Assembly: GCF_002243515.1 (NCBI RefSeq)
Contig: NZ_CP022657.1
Span: 3,891,501-3,955,500 of the forward strand
DNA length: 64,000 nucleotides
Direction of reading: 5' to 3'
Origin: Tumebacillus algifaecis
Lineage (GTDB): Bacteria > Bacillota > Bacilli > Tumebacillales > Tumebacillaceae
Part shown: positions 45,392-53,104 of the stretch, piece after piece
Numbering within the stretch: position 1 is the first letter of the stretch
Layout of the letters: the number at the start of each line of letters is the position of its first letter
Made by a program: the position numbers and the translations under genes
The notes under the pieces: generated by a model
Seen by the model: only the letters and a program-made list of their open reading frames with translations
Databases searched by the model: none
What the model was told of the DNA's origin: nothing

Positions 45392-46067
45392 AGCCGTAGA
45401 CCCCCCGTTTCTCGTCACGGACGATCTGACCTTCTTCGATGGCGATGACTCGTCGTTTCATGGTGTTGACAATCTCTTTGTTGTGGGTCGCCATCACGAT
45501 CGTCGTGCCGCGTCGGTTGATCTCTTCAAACAGGTCCATGATCTCCCAAGACGTTTCCGGGTCGAGGTTCCCCGTCGGCTCGTCCGCGATGATGACAGCC
45601 GGGGAATTGATCAGCGCGCGCGCAATCGATACGCGCTGCTGCTGACCGCCTGACAACTGGCTCGGGAGTGCATCCGCTTTATCGCTGAGCCCGACCAGTT
45701 CCAGCACTTCGGGCACGCGAGTTTTAATCTTGCGCTTCGGCGCTTCGATCACCTCTAGCGCGAACGCTACATTTTCGAAAATGGTCAGATTGGGCAAGAG
45801 TTTGAAATCCTGAAAGACGACGCCGATCTGACGGCGCATCAAAGGAATCTTGCGCTCTTTGAGCCGCTCGATGTTGAAGCCGTTGACGTAGATCGAACCG
45901 TTGGTCGGACGTTCTTCGCGATACATCAATTTAATAAACGTGGATTTACCGGCGCCGCTAGGGCCGACCACGTAGACAAACTCACCCTTATCAATCCGAA
46001 CGCTTACACCTTGCAAAGCAACAGATCCGTTCGGGTATTGCTTCCAAACGTCGTGCATCTCGATCAT
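45381..46067 (-). CDS. ftsE: Cell division ABC ATPase FtsE
   Basis: A 228-residue ABC ATPase: Walker A GPSGAGKST near 36, signature LSGGQQQRVSIARAL near 136, Walker B IIADEPTGNLDP near 160, H-loop MATHNKE. The start is the ATG at 46067, which gives the standard FtsE length; upstream codons of the open frame do not fit. The ribosome site is weak (AGTGGTG). Operon order ftsE-ftsX-M23-ctpB. Confidence 0.95.
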   Translation of the reverse strand: MIEMHDVWKQYPNGSVALQGVSVRIDKGEFVYVVGPSGAGKSTFIKLMYREERPTNGSIYVNGFNIERLKERKIPLMRRQIGVVFQDFKLLPNLTIFENVAFALEVIEAPKRKIKTRVPEVLELVGLSDKADALPSQLSGGQQQRVSIARALINSPAVIIADEPTGNLDPETSWEIMDLFEEINRRGTTIVMATHNKEIVNTMKRRVIAIEEGQIVRDEKRGVYGYEN

Positions 46068-46207
46068 CGTTTCACACCACTTTCTAGTCTGAGATTGTCG
46101 GCACGTGCCGCTTTGACGATGTCGAAAAAAGAGACAGTTGGTCATACACCACTCCCTCCTATTCGACGCGACCGTGTCAGTTCCTGTAATAAAATGCTGG
46201 AAACATA

Positions 46208-46236
46208 AGAAAAACACCCGAGGAGGGTGTTTTTTC
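46208..46236. terminator. Bidirectional terminator between znuB and ftsE
   Basis: A 9-bp stem AAAACACCC/GGGTGTTTT around GAGGA, with long A- and T-runs. Confidence 0.88.
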
Positions 46237-46256
46237 TTAATAGGTTCATTCCGTTC

Positions 46257-47129
46257 CTAGCGCTCTTCGACCGTTTTACCCGCGATCACACCTGCATCTT
46301 CTTTTGAGCCCAGGCGCGTTTGGATAAACAGCACGACCCGCTTGATCCCAAGCACGGAGATGAGGATGCCGATCAGGACGAGGACGATCGTGCCGCCTGG
46401 CGGGATGTCTTGATAAAACGACAGCGTGAGCCCTGACAGGACGCCGAAGAGCCCGATCACGACGGCGAGCACGACGGCCAGCGTAAACCCTTTGCTGAGC
46501 CGAAGCGCGATCGCCGCCGGAAGCACCATCAGCGACGAGACGAGCAAGACGCCGACGATCGGCATCGAGACGGCGACGACCAGACCTGTCAACAGTGAAA
46601 AGGCGAGTGACAGCCAGCGCGTCGGGATTCCGCTGACCTCGGCCGTTTCTTCATCGAAGGTCAGCACGTACATCGGGCGCCACAGGAAAAAGAAAAAGAG
46701 CGCGCACAAGAGCAGCACGCCTGCCATCACCAGCAGGTCGGTCGAGTTGACCGCGATGATCGACCCGAACAGATAGGAGGTGAAGCTGCGGCTCACCCCT
46801 TGGTTCATGCTCATCAAAACGAGTGCGGTCGCGAGGCCCCCCGACATCAAGATCGCGATCGACAGCTCGCTGTAAGATCGAAATGAGCGACGCAACGTAT
46901 CGACCAAAATGGCACCAAACAGCGCCGCAGCCATTCCGGTCAGCATCGGATAATAGCCGAGCAACACACCGAGCGCGACCCCGGCCAGCGAGACGTGAGA
47001 CAGCGTTTCGGCCACCAACGATTGGCGGCGCAACACGATGTACACACCGATCACCGGAGCGATCAGTGCGATCATGCCACCGGCCAGGAAGGCATTTTTT
47101 AAAAAGCCGTATTGCAGCATTTCAAGCAC
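46257..47129 (-). CDS. znuB: Zinc ABC transporter permease
   Basis: A 290-residue permease of the ABC-3 (metal) family with about eight membrane segments; LVAETLSHVSLAGVALGVLL near 33-52 is the conserved cytoplasmic coupling region. A GTG start at 47129 directly follows the znuC stop, with GGAAGGAG upstream. Zinc is inferred from the Zur boxes and the histidine-rich binding protein encoded upstream. Confidence 0.9.
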   Translation of the reverse strand: MLEMLQYGFLKNAFLAGGMIALIAPVIGVYIVLRRQSLVAETLSHVSLAGVALGVLLGYYPMLTGMAAALFGAILVDTLRRSFRSYSELSIAILMSGGLATALVLMSMNQGVSRSFTSYLFGSIIAVNSTDLLVMAGVLLLCALFFFFLWRPMYVLTFDEETAEVSGIPTRWLSLAFSLLTGLVVAVSMPIVGVLLVSSLMVLPAAIALRLSKGFTLAVVLAVVIGLFGVLSGLTLSFYQDIPPGGTIVLVLIGILISVLGIKRVVLFIQTRLGSKEDAGVIAGKTVEER

Positions 47130-47909
47130 TTATCTCACTCCTTCCGCTTGCTCTTGGCGCAGGATCGGCTGCTGATCATCATAACAGCAATATAAAGGAA
47201 GCGACTGCGGACGACCGCTCAGGTCCATGCGCTCACGGAACTGTTCCGGCGTGCCGTCGAAGCGAATCCATTTGTCGAGGACGAGCAGACGCGACAGACG
47301 CGGCAAGGTCTCTTCCAAGTCATGCGTGACCATCAGGACGGTGCGGCCATGCGCCTTGACCTGATGGTGAAGCAGGTCGTAAAACATCGTGCGGGCGGTG
47401 ACGTCCATCCCGGTCGTCGGCTCATCGAGCACGAGCAGATCGGGCTCCAGCACCAGCGTGCGGGCAAGACAGACGCGCTGCTTTTGCCCGCCGGACAGCT
47501 CGCCGATCTTGCGCTTGCGGTGTTCCCACATCCCGACTTGGCGCAACACCTGCTCGACGCGGGCGACCTCCTCCTTGGGCAGAAAGCCAAACCAGCGTTT
47601 GCGGGTGAACAGACCTGAGCGCACCAGTTCATAGACGGTGCTGGGGAACCCTACATTAAAGGAAGCGATTTCCTGCGGGACGTAGCCGATGACGACCGGT
47701 TTGCCACTTCCGCTTTGTTTGTCGATCACAATCGAGCCGCGCTGAGGTTGCAAAAGCCCGAGCAAAAGTTTTAACGTTGTGGTTTTTGCGGAGCCGTTTG
47801 GCCCGGTCAGCCCGATAAATTCTGACTGACGAATCGTCAAGTTCAACCCTTCCAACACCGGCGTGGGCCCATACCCAAAGACTACCTCGCGCATTGCTGC
47901 CAGTTCCAT
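47130..47909 (-). CDS. znuC: Zinc ABC transporter ATPase
   Basis: A 259-residue ABC ATPase: Walker A GPNGSAKTT near 35, signature LSGGQKQRVCLARTL near 140, Walker B LLVLDEPTTGMD. The Ala in place of the last Walker Gly is a variant I know from zinc-family ATPases, so it is not a defect. The ATG at 47909 is 7 nt after GGAGG. A His/Cys-rich tail is absent. It follows znuA with a 137-bp gap containing a large inverted repeat. Confidence 0.9.
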   Translation of the reverse strand: MELAAMREVVFGYGPTPVLEGLNLTIRQSEFIGLTGPNGSAKTTTLKLLLGLLQPQRGSIVIDKQSGSGKPVVIGYVPQEIASFNVGFPSTVYELVRSGLFTRKRWFGFLPKEEVARVEQVLRQVGMWEHRKRKIGELSGGQKQRVCLARTLVLEPDLLVLDEPTTGMDVTARTMFYDLLHHQVKAHGRTVLMVTHDLEETLPRLSRLLVLDKWIRFDGTPEQFRERMDLSGRPQSLPLYCCYDDQQPILRQEQAEGVR

Positions 47910-47967
47910 CTGCAATCCTCCTCTCCTCTATCGAATCTAGTTTCGGTGTCAGCATGCGCACCCGAAT

Positions 47968-48026
47968 CGCTTGCTCCGCACGTCTTCGCTGTACCACTGT
48001 TCTATGTGTACGCGGCGGAGCAAGCG
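47968..48026. repeat. 12-bp inverted repeat between znuA and znuC
   Basis: CGCTTGCTCCGC (47968-47979) is perfectly complementary to GCGGAGCAAGCG (48015-48026), with a 35-nt loop. No T-run follows on either strand, so it is a candidate mRNA-stabilising or processing hairpin, not a terminator. Confidence 0.6.
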
Positions 48027-48046
48027 AACAATTGCGCCTGCTGCTA

Positions 48047-49018
48047 TTATTTGGTCAGCGCTTTTGTCAACGCCTCAAGATTCTGTTTCATCACGCCAAT
48101 GTAATCAAGTCCGCTTTTCTTCTCCTCTTCGGTCAGACCTTCTAACGGATTGAGCACCGCCGTGACCGCTCCGACCTCTTTGGCGACCGCTTCGGCCACT
48201 TTTGGCGAGACGAGCGTTTCAAAGAAGATCGTATTCACGTTGTGCGATTTGGCGAAGGCGACAATGTCTTTCATCTCCGACGCGGACGGCTCCTGTTCCG
48301 GTGAGATGCCTGCGATCGGCACCTGTTTCAATCCATAGCGGTGTGCGAGATAGGCAAATGCGGTGTGCGACGTGACAAACTCTTTCGATTTCACCTGTTT
48401 CAAGCCATCTTGGAACGACTGATCGAGCGCTTTCAATTCCTTGAGATAGGCTTCCGTGTTCTTTTGGTATTCCGCTTGATGTGCGGGGTCAGCCTTTTGC
48501 AGCATCGCGGAGATTTCCTGCACTTCATGCTGAGCTAGTACCGGGTCGAGCCAGATGTGCGGATCGAAATTGCCATGATCGTGATCATGCGCATGATCGC
48601 CATCCTTGTGCCCTTCGTGTCCTTCTTCTTCGACGCCTTCCATCAGATCGGCGCCGTGCGAAGCTTCGACCACTTTCAGATTCTTGTTGCCTACCGTTCC
48701 CAGCACACTATCGACCCAAGATTCAAACCCTGCACCATTATATACGAAAATGTCCGCTTCGGAAATGCGCGCCACATCTTTTGCAGTCGGTTCCCAGTCG
48801 TGCGGCTCCGTACCGGCCGGAACGAGCACAGTGACGTCCGCAAGGTCGCCTGCTACTTTTTTGGTAAACTCGTACATTGGGTAAAAGCTGGTGACGACCT
48901 TTATTTTATCGGAAGTGGACGAGTTTCCAGGGCCGGAATTCGGCTTTTCAGCACATCCTGTCAGGATCAGTGAAGCGGCGACAAGACTGCTTGCCGTTAG
49001 TTTCCACCATTTGTTCAT
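48047..49018 (-). CDS. znuA: Zinc-binding lipoprotein ZnuA/AdcA-like
   Basis: A 323-residue cluster A-I binding protein. Lipobox LILTGC gives a lipidated Cys near 22. Metal ligands of the family are all present: His in EPHDWEPT, His in DPHIWLDP, His in TSHTAFAYL and the acidic ligand in FFETLV. A His/Asp-rich loop (GHKDGDHAHDHDHG, near 125-140) is typical of zinc-specific members. Ribosome site GGGGGAG. Upstream lie a promoter and two Zur-like boxes. First gene of znuACB. Confidence 0.92.
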   Translation of the reverse strand: MNKWWKLTASSLVAASLILTGCAEKPNSGPGNSSTSDKIKVVTSFYPMYEFTKKVAGDLADVTVLVPAGTEPHDWEPTAKDVARISEADIFVYNGAGFESWVDSVLGTVGNKNLKVVEASHGADLMEGVEEEGHEGHKDGDHAHDHDHGNFDPHIWLDPVLAQHEVQEISAMLQKADPAHQAEYQKNTEAYLKELKALDQSFQDGLKQVKSKEFVTSHTAFAYLAHRYGLKQVPIAGISPEQEPSASEMKDIVAFAKSHNVNTIFFETLVSPKVAEAVAKEVGAVTAVLNPLEGLTEEEKKSGLDYIGVMKQNLEALTKALTK

Positions 49019-49038
49019 TTTGCAAACTCCCCCTAAAA

Positions 49039-49051
49039 CGTAATCATTACG
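49039..49051. promoter_or_regulatory. Zur-like box 1 (downstream of -10)
   Basis: A perfect palindrome CGTAATCATTACG, 21 bp before the znuA start codon and just downstream of the -10 box. It matches the Gram-positive Zur pattern (TCGTAATNATTACGA). Confidence 0.75.
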
Positions 49052-49065
49052 AATTCGATGTTTCC

Positions 49066-49094
49066 ACTATACTCCTTTCGTATCCGTTTGTAAA
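49066..49094 (-). promoter_or_regulatory. znuA promoter
   Basis: On the minus strand TTTACA (49089-49094), a 17-bp spacer and TATAGT (49066-49071), flanked by the two Zur-like boxes. Confidence 0.7.
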
Positions 49095-49095
49095 A

Positions 49096-49108
49096 CGTAA
49101 TTCTTACG
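49096..49108. promoter_or_regulatory. Zur-like box 2 (at -35)
   Basis: CGTAATTCTTACG, an imperfect copy of box 1, directly upstream of the -35 box of znuA. Confidence 0.65.
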
Positions 49109-49120
49109 ATTCTTGCCACA

Positions 49121-49167
49121 AAAAAGAACACTCAATCACTGTCACGCAGATTGAGTGCCTTTTTTTG
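49121..49167 (-). terminator. Terminator of the ZnuA-like paralogue
   Basis: CACTCAATC (49129-49137) pairs with 49150-49158, with runs of A and T on the two sides. Confidence 0.8.
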
Positions 49168-49184
49168 CTGGATTTTGCGATTGC

Positions 49185-50153
49185 TTACTGATTGAGCGCT
49201 TCCTTGAGTACGGCGAGATTTTCCTCCATCACCTGCAGATATCCTTTCAGCTTATCCGGCTCCATTTTGCCCTCGTACGTGTTTAGTGTCTTCGCTTGGT
49301 AGCCCATCTGGCCGAGGAACTCCTGCACGCGCGGTGCGGCTTCCCCTTCAAAGAAGATGTTCGCAGCGTCATGTTTTGCAAAATCGACTTTGACCGCATC
49401 CATTTCATCAAATTTGTCCTGCGGGAATTCGTTGATGGCAATCGACGTCGGAACGTAGTAGTTCAGACCATAGCGTTTGGTGAGATATTGAAACGCCGGG
49501 TAGGGCGAGACGATTTCCTTGCGCTTCACTTTGGAGAGCGTGTCCGCATATTCTTGATCGAGTTGATCGAGTTTGTGTTTGAACTCCTCGGCGTTTTTCT
49601 GAAATTCCTCAGCATAAGCGGGTGCTTTTTTCGAAAGGGCCGTGGCGATCGTATCGACCTCGACTTTGGCATTTTGCGGGTCGAGGTAGTGCCACGGGTC
49701 AAAACGTTTCTTCACTTTGTCATCTTCGCTGGCGTCCGGGTTGTAGTAACGCAGCAAGTTGAGCTTGTCCAGACCTTGCGACGCGTCGATGACGAGCAGA
49801 TCATCATTTTTGATCTTCACGGTCGCATACATTTGATCCCACCAGCGATCTTCCACACCGTTGCCGTTCAAGATCATGACATGCGCTTGCTCCAAGTCGC
49901 GCATCTCCTTCAGCGTCGGGGCCCATTGCCAGAAGTTCTGTCCGGGCGGCATGTACGTTTGCACGTCCACCTTGTCGCCGCCGATCTCCTTGGCAAAACT
50001 CGCTTGGGCTTGGAGTGTCGAGTACACGACCACCTTCTCGCCTTCTTTGACCGTTTTGCCGACTTTCGGACCGTCCGACTCCGAGCAGCCCACCGCCAAC
50101 ACAAGGCTTAGCCCAAGTCCGATCGCCATCATTTTCTGCACCATTCGTTTCAT
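49185..50153 (-). CDS. ZnuA-like lipoprotein lacking the metal-site histidines
   Basis: A 322-residue cluster A-I type binding protein. Lipobox LVLAVGC gives a lipidated Cys near 23. Aligned with the neighbouring ZnuA, the three metal His are replaced by aromatics: EPHDWEPT becomes NFWQWAPT, DPHIWLDP becomes DPWHYLDP, and SHTAFAYL becomes SPYPAFQYL. The fourth, acidic ligand (FFE) is kept, and there is no His-rich loop. The fold is otherwise well preserved. Transition-metal binding in the usual way is unlikely, so the ligand is unknown. The start is the ATG at 50153 after AGGGGG. No Zur box is seen upstream. No own ATPase or permease is next to it. Confidence 0.85.
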   Translation of the reverse strand: MKRMVQKMMAIGLGLSLVLAVGCSESDGPKVGKTVKEGEKVVVYSTLQAQASFAKEIGGDKVDVQTYMPPGQNFWQWAPTLKEMRDLEQAHVMILNGNGVEDRWWDQMYATVKIKNDDLLVIDASQGLDKLNLLRYYNPDASEDDKVKKRFDPWHYLDPQNAKVEVDTIATALSKKAPAYAEEFQKNAEEFKHKLDQLDQEYADTLSKVKRKEIVSPYPAFQYLTKRYGLNYYVPTSIAINEFPQDKFDEMDAVKVDFAKHDAANIFFEGEAAPRVQEFLGQMGYQAKTLNTYEGKMEPDKLKGYLQVMEENLAVLKEALNQ

Positions 50154-50311
50154 CGAAGTGACCCCCTGCATCTCTCTAAACTCTATTATTTATTCGAAAA
50201 TTCGATCTCTTATAGGCATTGTATTATAAAAAACGACTGGAAGTCTATAAGGGTATTTTACAACAGTCTGAACGAATTGTGACTAACTACATTTCGCGGT
50301 ACGATGAAGCT

Positions 50312-50590
50312 ATGAAAAACAAGATGATTTGGACAAATGTGATCTGGGCAGTTGTATTGCTTGTGGTGTTGGGGTTTGAAGCGGGAAGTTGGCTGAAGCA
50401 ATGGAACGCGAAGCACATCTTGGATGACCCGCTGTTGCAGCAGCAACTGGGTGGCGTGCAAATCGAGCAGGTGGAAAACGTCGAATATCTTGGCAAAGGA
50501 GGCTATCGGTTGCAGGCCGGAGCAAAGGAAATGATCGCCGTGCAGACCTATACATCGGTGATGAATTATCGGTGGGATGTGTACGAGTAG
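50312..50590 (+). CDS. Small single-pass membrane protein
   Basis: A 92-residue protein with one N-terminal membrane helix (residues about 6-24, WTNVIWAVVLLVVLGFEAGS) and a soluble 65-residue tail. The frame is open from 50219, but I see no ribosome site there; the ATG at 50312 gives a clean short N-terminus, although its own ribosome site is weak. A strong terminator follows at 50701. Function unknown. Confidence 0.6.
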   Translation: MKNKMIWTNVIWAVVLLVVLGFEAGSWLKQWNAKHILDDPLLQQQLGGVQIEQVENVEYLGKGGYRLQAGAKEMIAVQTYTSVMNYRWDVYE

Positions 50591-50700
50591 GAGGTGGGTG
50601 ATTGGCGGTGGAGTGGGGGTTGTAGGAGGGAGTATGGAGTGAGGACCTTGGGCAGTCGCGTGGTGACTGGAATGTGAATGTGCCGATCTGGAAGTGTGGA

Positions 50701-50742
50701 AAAAGACCTTCGCCTGGGACTGTACCTTGGCGAAGGTCTTTT
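50701..50742 (+). terminator. Terminator after the small membrane protein
   Basis: A 14-bp perfect stem (50701-50714 with 50729-50742) around a 14-nt loop, beginning with AAAA and ending with TTTT. Confidence 0.85.
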
Positions 50743-50829
50743 GATTTGATATGTGCTTTTAGTTTTCGATTGAGTGGGTTTGCCGTGGTTACAAGCGAAG
50801 AAAGTCATGAAGTATCGTAAAGTTCATTC

Positions 50830-51017
50830 CTTGTAGTCTCCTGTGTGACGGGTCTGTCATTGTTACAATCTGACCAAGACCGTAACGTTGCCAATCGTTT
50901 CCTTCTTTCAGTCCCCTAACTAACAGGTCTGCCATTGTTACATTTAGATTGGTCTTATTGCAGACAAAAGAGTCCGTGACCTTGCAGTCCCCTATATAAC
51001 GGGTCTGCCATTGTTAC
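50830..51017 (-). CRISPR. CRISPR array 1: three repeats, two spacers
   Basis: Repeats of 37 bp at 50830-50866, 50905-50941 and 50981-51017, spacers of 38 and 39 bp. All contain CGGGTCTGCCATTGTTAC or a close variant on the plus strand. The leftmost copy is degenerate (at least nine changes), which marks the leader-distal end, and a leader lies on the right, so the array is transcribed leftwards. On that strand the repeat begins GTAACAATGGCAGACCCG and ends with a GGGGACTGAAAG-like tail. Confidence 0.9.
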
Positions 51018-51213
51018 CGACCGAATCAGGCACAAAAAACAAGGCGTAGCTAGGATTCAAGCACTCTTTGAATCGGACGGCGTTCTGCCTTTTTTCGAGG
51101 ATCGGCTTTTTGCTTCAAAACAGGGGGGGATCCTCGAAACTGTGGTTTTCTTGAAGTTATTATTTCCCTCCTCAGTATATCGTATTCCTTCCTTGGACAG
51201 AATAACTAAGTTA
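51018..51213 (-). promoter_or_regulatory. CRISPR leader copy 1
   Basis: About 195 bp, near-identical to the sequence at 55128-55325 and, in its first 130 bp, to 60308-60440. Contains an 11-bp inverted repeat (51093-51103 with 51129-51139). It starts directly at the last repeat. Confidence 0.75.
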
Positions 51214-51218
51214 TCGTG

Positions 51219-51490
51219 TCACAGCAACGCGAGACATTCGGACGGCCTTCGAAACCGATCAAGAAGGCGATATTTTTTATGAGAACACTGCAACTCTCGA
51301 AAAATTTTTTCTGATCGCACGCTGGGTATGTTCTCAACAAAAAGACGACCAACAAAGGTCGCCGTAGATGATTCCCAACCGTCCAAGCCTTCCAGATGCA
51401 CCTTCGCATCCGTTTCTGTACCAGTTTCGAACTCGTATCCACACCAGTAGTCTATTAGCTCTTCTCTCTCATTTAGTATTTGATGAGTAT
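51219..51490 (-). pseudogene. Gene fragment abutting leader copy 1
   Basis: A minus-strand frame without a proper start reads like real protein (DYWCGYEFETG, VHLEGLDGW, TFVGRLFVENIPS) and stops just before the shared leader. Its 5' part overlaps the end of the 51469 gene in another frame. Not recognised. It could be the end of an accessory gene cut by recombination at the leader. Confidence 0.35.
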
Positions 51491-51915
51491 AACGATCTTC
51501 TAACCAAAGAGACTATCACTCTTGATGCCCTTTCAAACGCTGCTACAGTAGCAGTCGCGGTAAAGCACCAAGGAGTAAACCAGATTTCCTTTGGCACCAA
51601 AAAACCAATTCCAGACACAACCAACAAAAGTAGTGCCCATCGTATTACAGATGCAAGATACTTTAAGATCATTTGGTCTGTTTGATCGATTGCCAAAATG
51701 TAACCCACAACTTCATGAGACGAGATAACAACCATAATTGAAAGAACACTTGCAAGAAAACCGATTGCTATTGCTGAGAATGTTACCCCTGCTGACATCA
51801 GATTTGTGTAGGCGGTGTCAGCGACCTTACCATTTGTAACCATGTAGTAGGCGATTAAACCAGATACAACACCAACGATCCAGGCCTCTAACTTCTCTAA
51901 GAGACTGAGGCTCAT
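51469..51915 (-). CDS. Four-helix membrane protein of a two-gene accessory operon
   Basis: A 148-residue protein with four hydrophobic segments (about 9-25, 38-62, 85-106 and 112-128) and a basic C-terminal tail. AGGAGGTAC lies 10 nt before the ATG. It follows the 301-residue gene by 18 bp and is probably translated from the same mRNA. A soluble protein paired with a small membrane protein, surrounded by CRISPR debris, is the common layout of membrane-acting defence modules; this is inference from context. Confidence 0.75.
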   Translation of the reverse strand: MSLSLLEKLEAWIVGVVSGLIAYYMVTNGKVADTAYTNLMSAGVTFSAIAIGFLASVLSIMVVISSHEVVGYILAIDQTDQMILKYLASVIRWALLLLVVSGIGFLVPKEIWFTPWCFTATATVAAFERASRVIVSLVRRSLYSSNTK

Positions 51916-51933
51916 TTTGTCAGTACCTCCTCA

Positions 51934-52839
51934 TCATCTGATCAAAAAGAGAGCATTAATTTCCTCCTCCCGTTCGCCCCACACTTTGATTAGCTCTCTT
52001 GACATGCGATCGTGGGTAAGCGGTTCTTTTCGGCTAACATCTAATTCTACATTTTCATGGATACGATCTTCAAGAAGATCGATCCACTCAAGTCGTCCTT
52101 TGTAGTCATCCTCTTTTGCCCTTACCTTAAATTTTCCAATGTAATCCTGTTCCTTGACAGCAATGCGCGCTGCTTCCTTAATCGCGTTAACGATCATACT
52201 CGCATTTCTTTTCCTTCCCATTGACAATGTAAGGGACATTGTCTCTGATCCCGTGTCTTCAAGGTTATCAATCCACTTGTTCAGCACTTGATTTTTCCTT
52301 AATTTCGATGCGATCTCCGGATTGTCAGGTAAAGCCAACCTAACATCTACTTTTCGTATGATCTGTTGACGTTCCAATTTTTCAAAAGCATCTTCCCCAA
52401 CGATTGCTAAGAACTCTAACAGGATCTCCTTAGTCAAACCTTTGCTGTCCTTATATAGCTTTCGCATGTATTGATTGAATCCTTCAATGCGAACGCCATA
52501 GTAATTCCGTTGGTATAAAATAACATTTGTGTTTTCGTTGTACATAAAACTTGTTTCCTCACCAATTCCTTGGTCAGGATTCAATCCGAGATCTTCGAGC
52601 CCAGCTTGACCTTTTGTTGCTTTTTTCGGAAGGAAATCCATTCGGATCTTTACAAGGTGTCCAAGCCAATTTCCATCGGTCAAGCGTTCTATTTTTTCAA
52701 GTCGGATCGGGTAGTCCTTCACATTAAACTCACGATCCTCCAGATTTGCGGCTTTGGCTACCTCCAGCATTTTCTTAAACTTTACCCCAGAAGGCAATGA
52801 AACTCTGTAAAAGTCAATCAGAATCGATCTGTTTGCCAT
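51934..52839 (-). CDS. Soluble protein of a two-gene accessory operon
   Basis: A 301-residue, highly charged cytosolic protein. The N-terminus reads ILIDFYRVSL, followed by NWLGHLVKIRMDFLPKK and a conserved-looking FMYNENTNVILYQRNYYGVR (near 100-119); the C-terminal half is helical. It reminds me of phage/defence-associated DUF proteins of about 300 residues, but I cannot name the family with confidence. GAGGTG lies 12 nt before the ATG. Base composition is more A+T-rich than the chromosomal genes to the left, consistent with transfer. Confidence 0.75.
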   Translation of the reverse strand: MANRSILIDFYRVSLPSGVKFKKMLEVAKAANLEDREFNVKDYPIRLEKIERLTDGNWLGHLVKIRMDFLPKKATKGQAGLEDLGLNPDQGIGEETSFMYNENTNVILYQRNYYGVRIEGFNQYMRKLYKDSKGLTKEILLEFLAIVGEDAFEKLERQQIIRKVDVRLALPDNPEIASKLRKNQVLNKWIDNLEDTGSETMSLTLSMGRKRNASMIVNAIKEAARIAVKEQDYIGKFKVRAKEDDYKGRLEWIDLLEDRIHENVELDVSRKEPLTHDRMSRELIKVWGEREEEINALFLIR

Positions 52840-53104
52840 ATTCGAGTTAACACCTCTTGTACAATGATTTTCTATAATAATACAAGTTAGTTAACCACGA
52901 AGCAATGATCATTTTTGTTTATGAATTTTATTCTGACAAGAACTGCATACTCATACTAAATTGCTCAGTGTCAGCCCCAGTTCCCATACATCCTATTTAT
53001 TCGGGTCAAGTCACCTCCTTTCAAATTCACAGTGATTGGGAATATAGAGATAGGCTCTATTCAGTCAAAAAAAGAGCTCCCTTGATGGAGTGCCCATTTT
53101 TTCC

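Noticed and set aside
47130..47909. The Ala before Lys in the Walker A motif of znuC as a loss of function.
   Set aside because: Variants at this position are common in zinc-family ATPases, and all other motifs are intact.
50566..50808. An 80-codon minus-strand frame left of array 1.
   Set aside because: It runs through the perfect terminator stem at 50701-50742 and has a low-complexity Ser/Pro/Arg composition.
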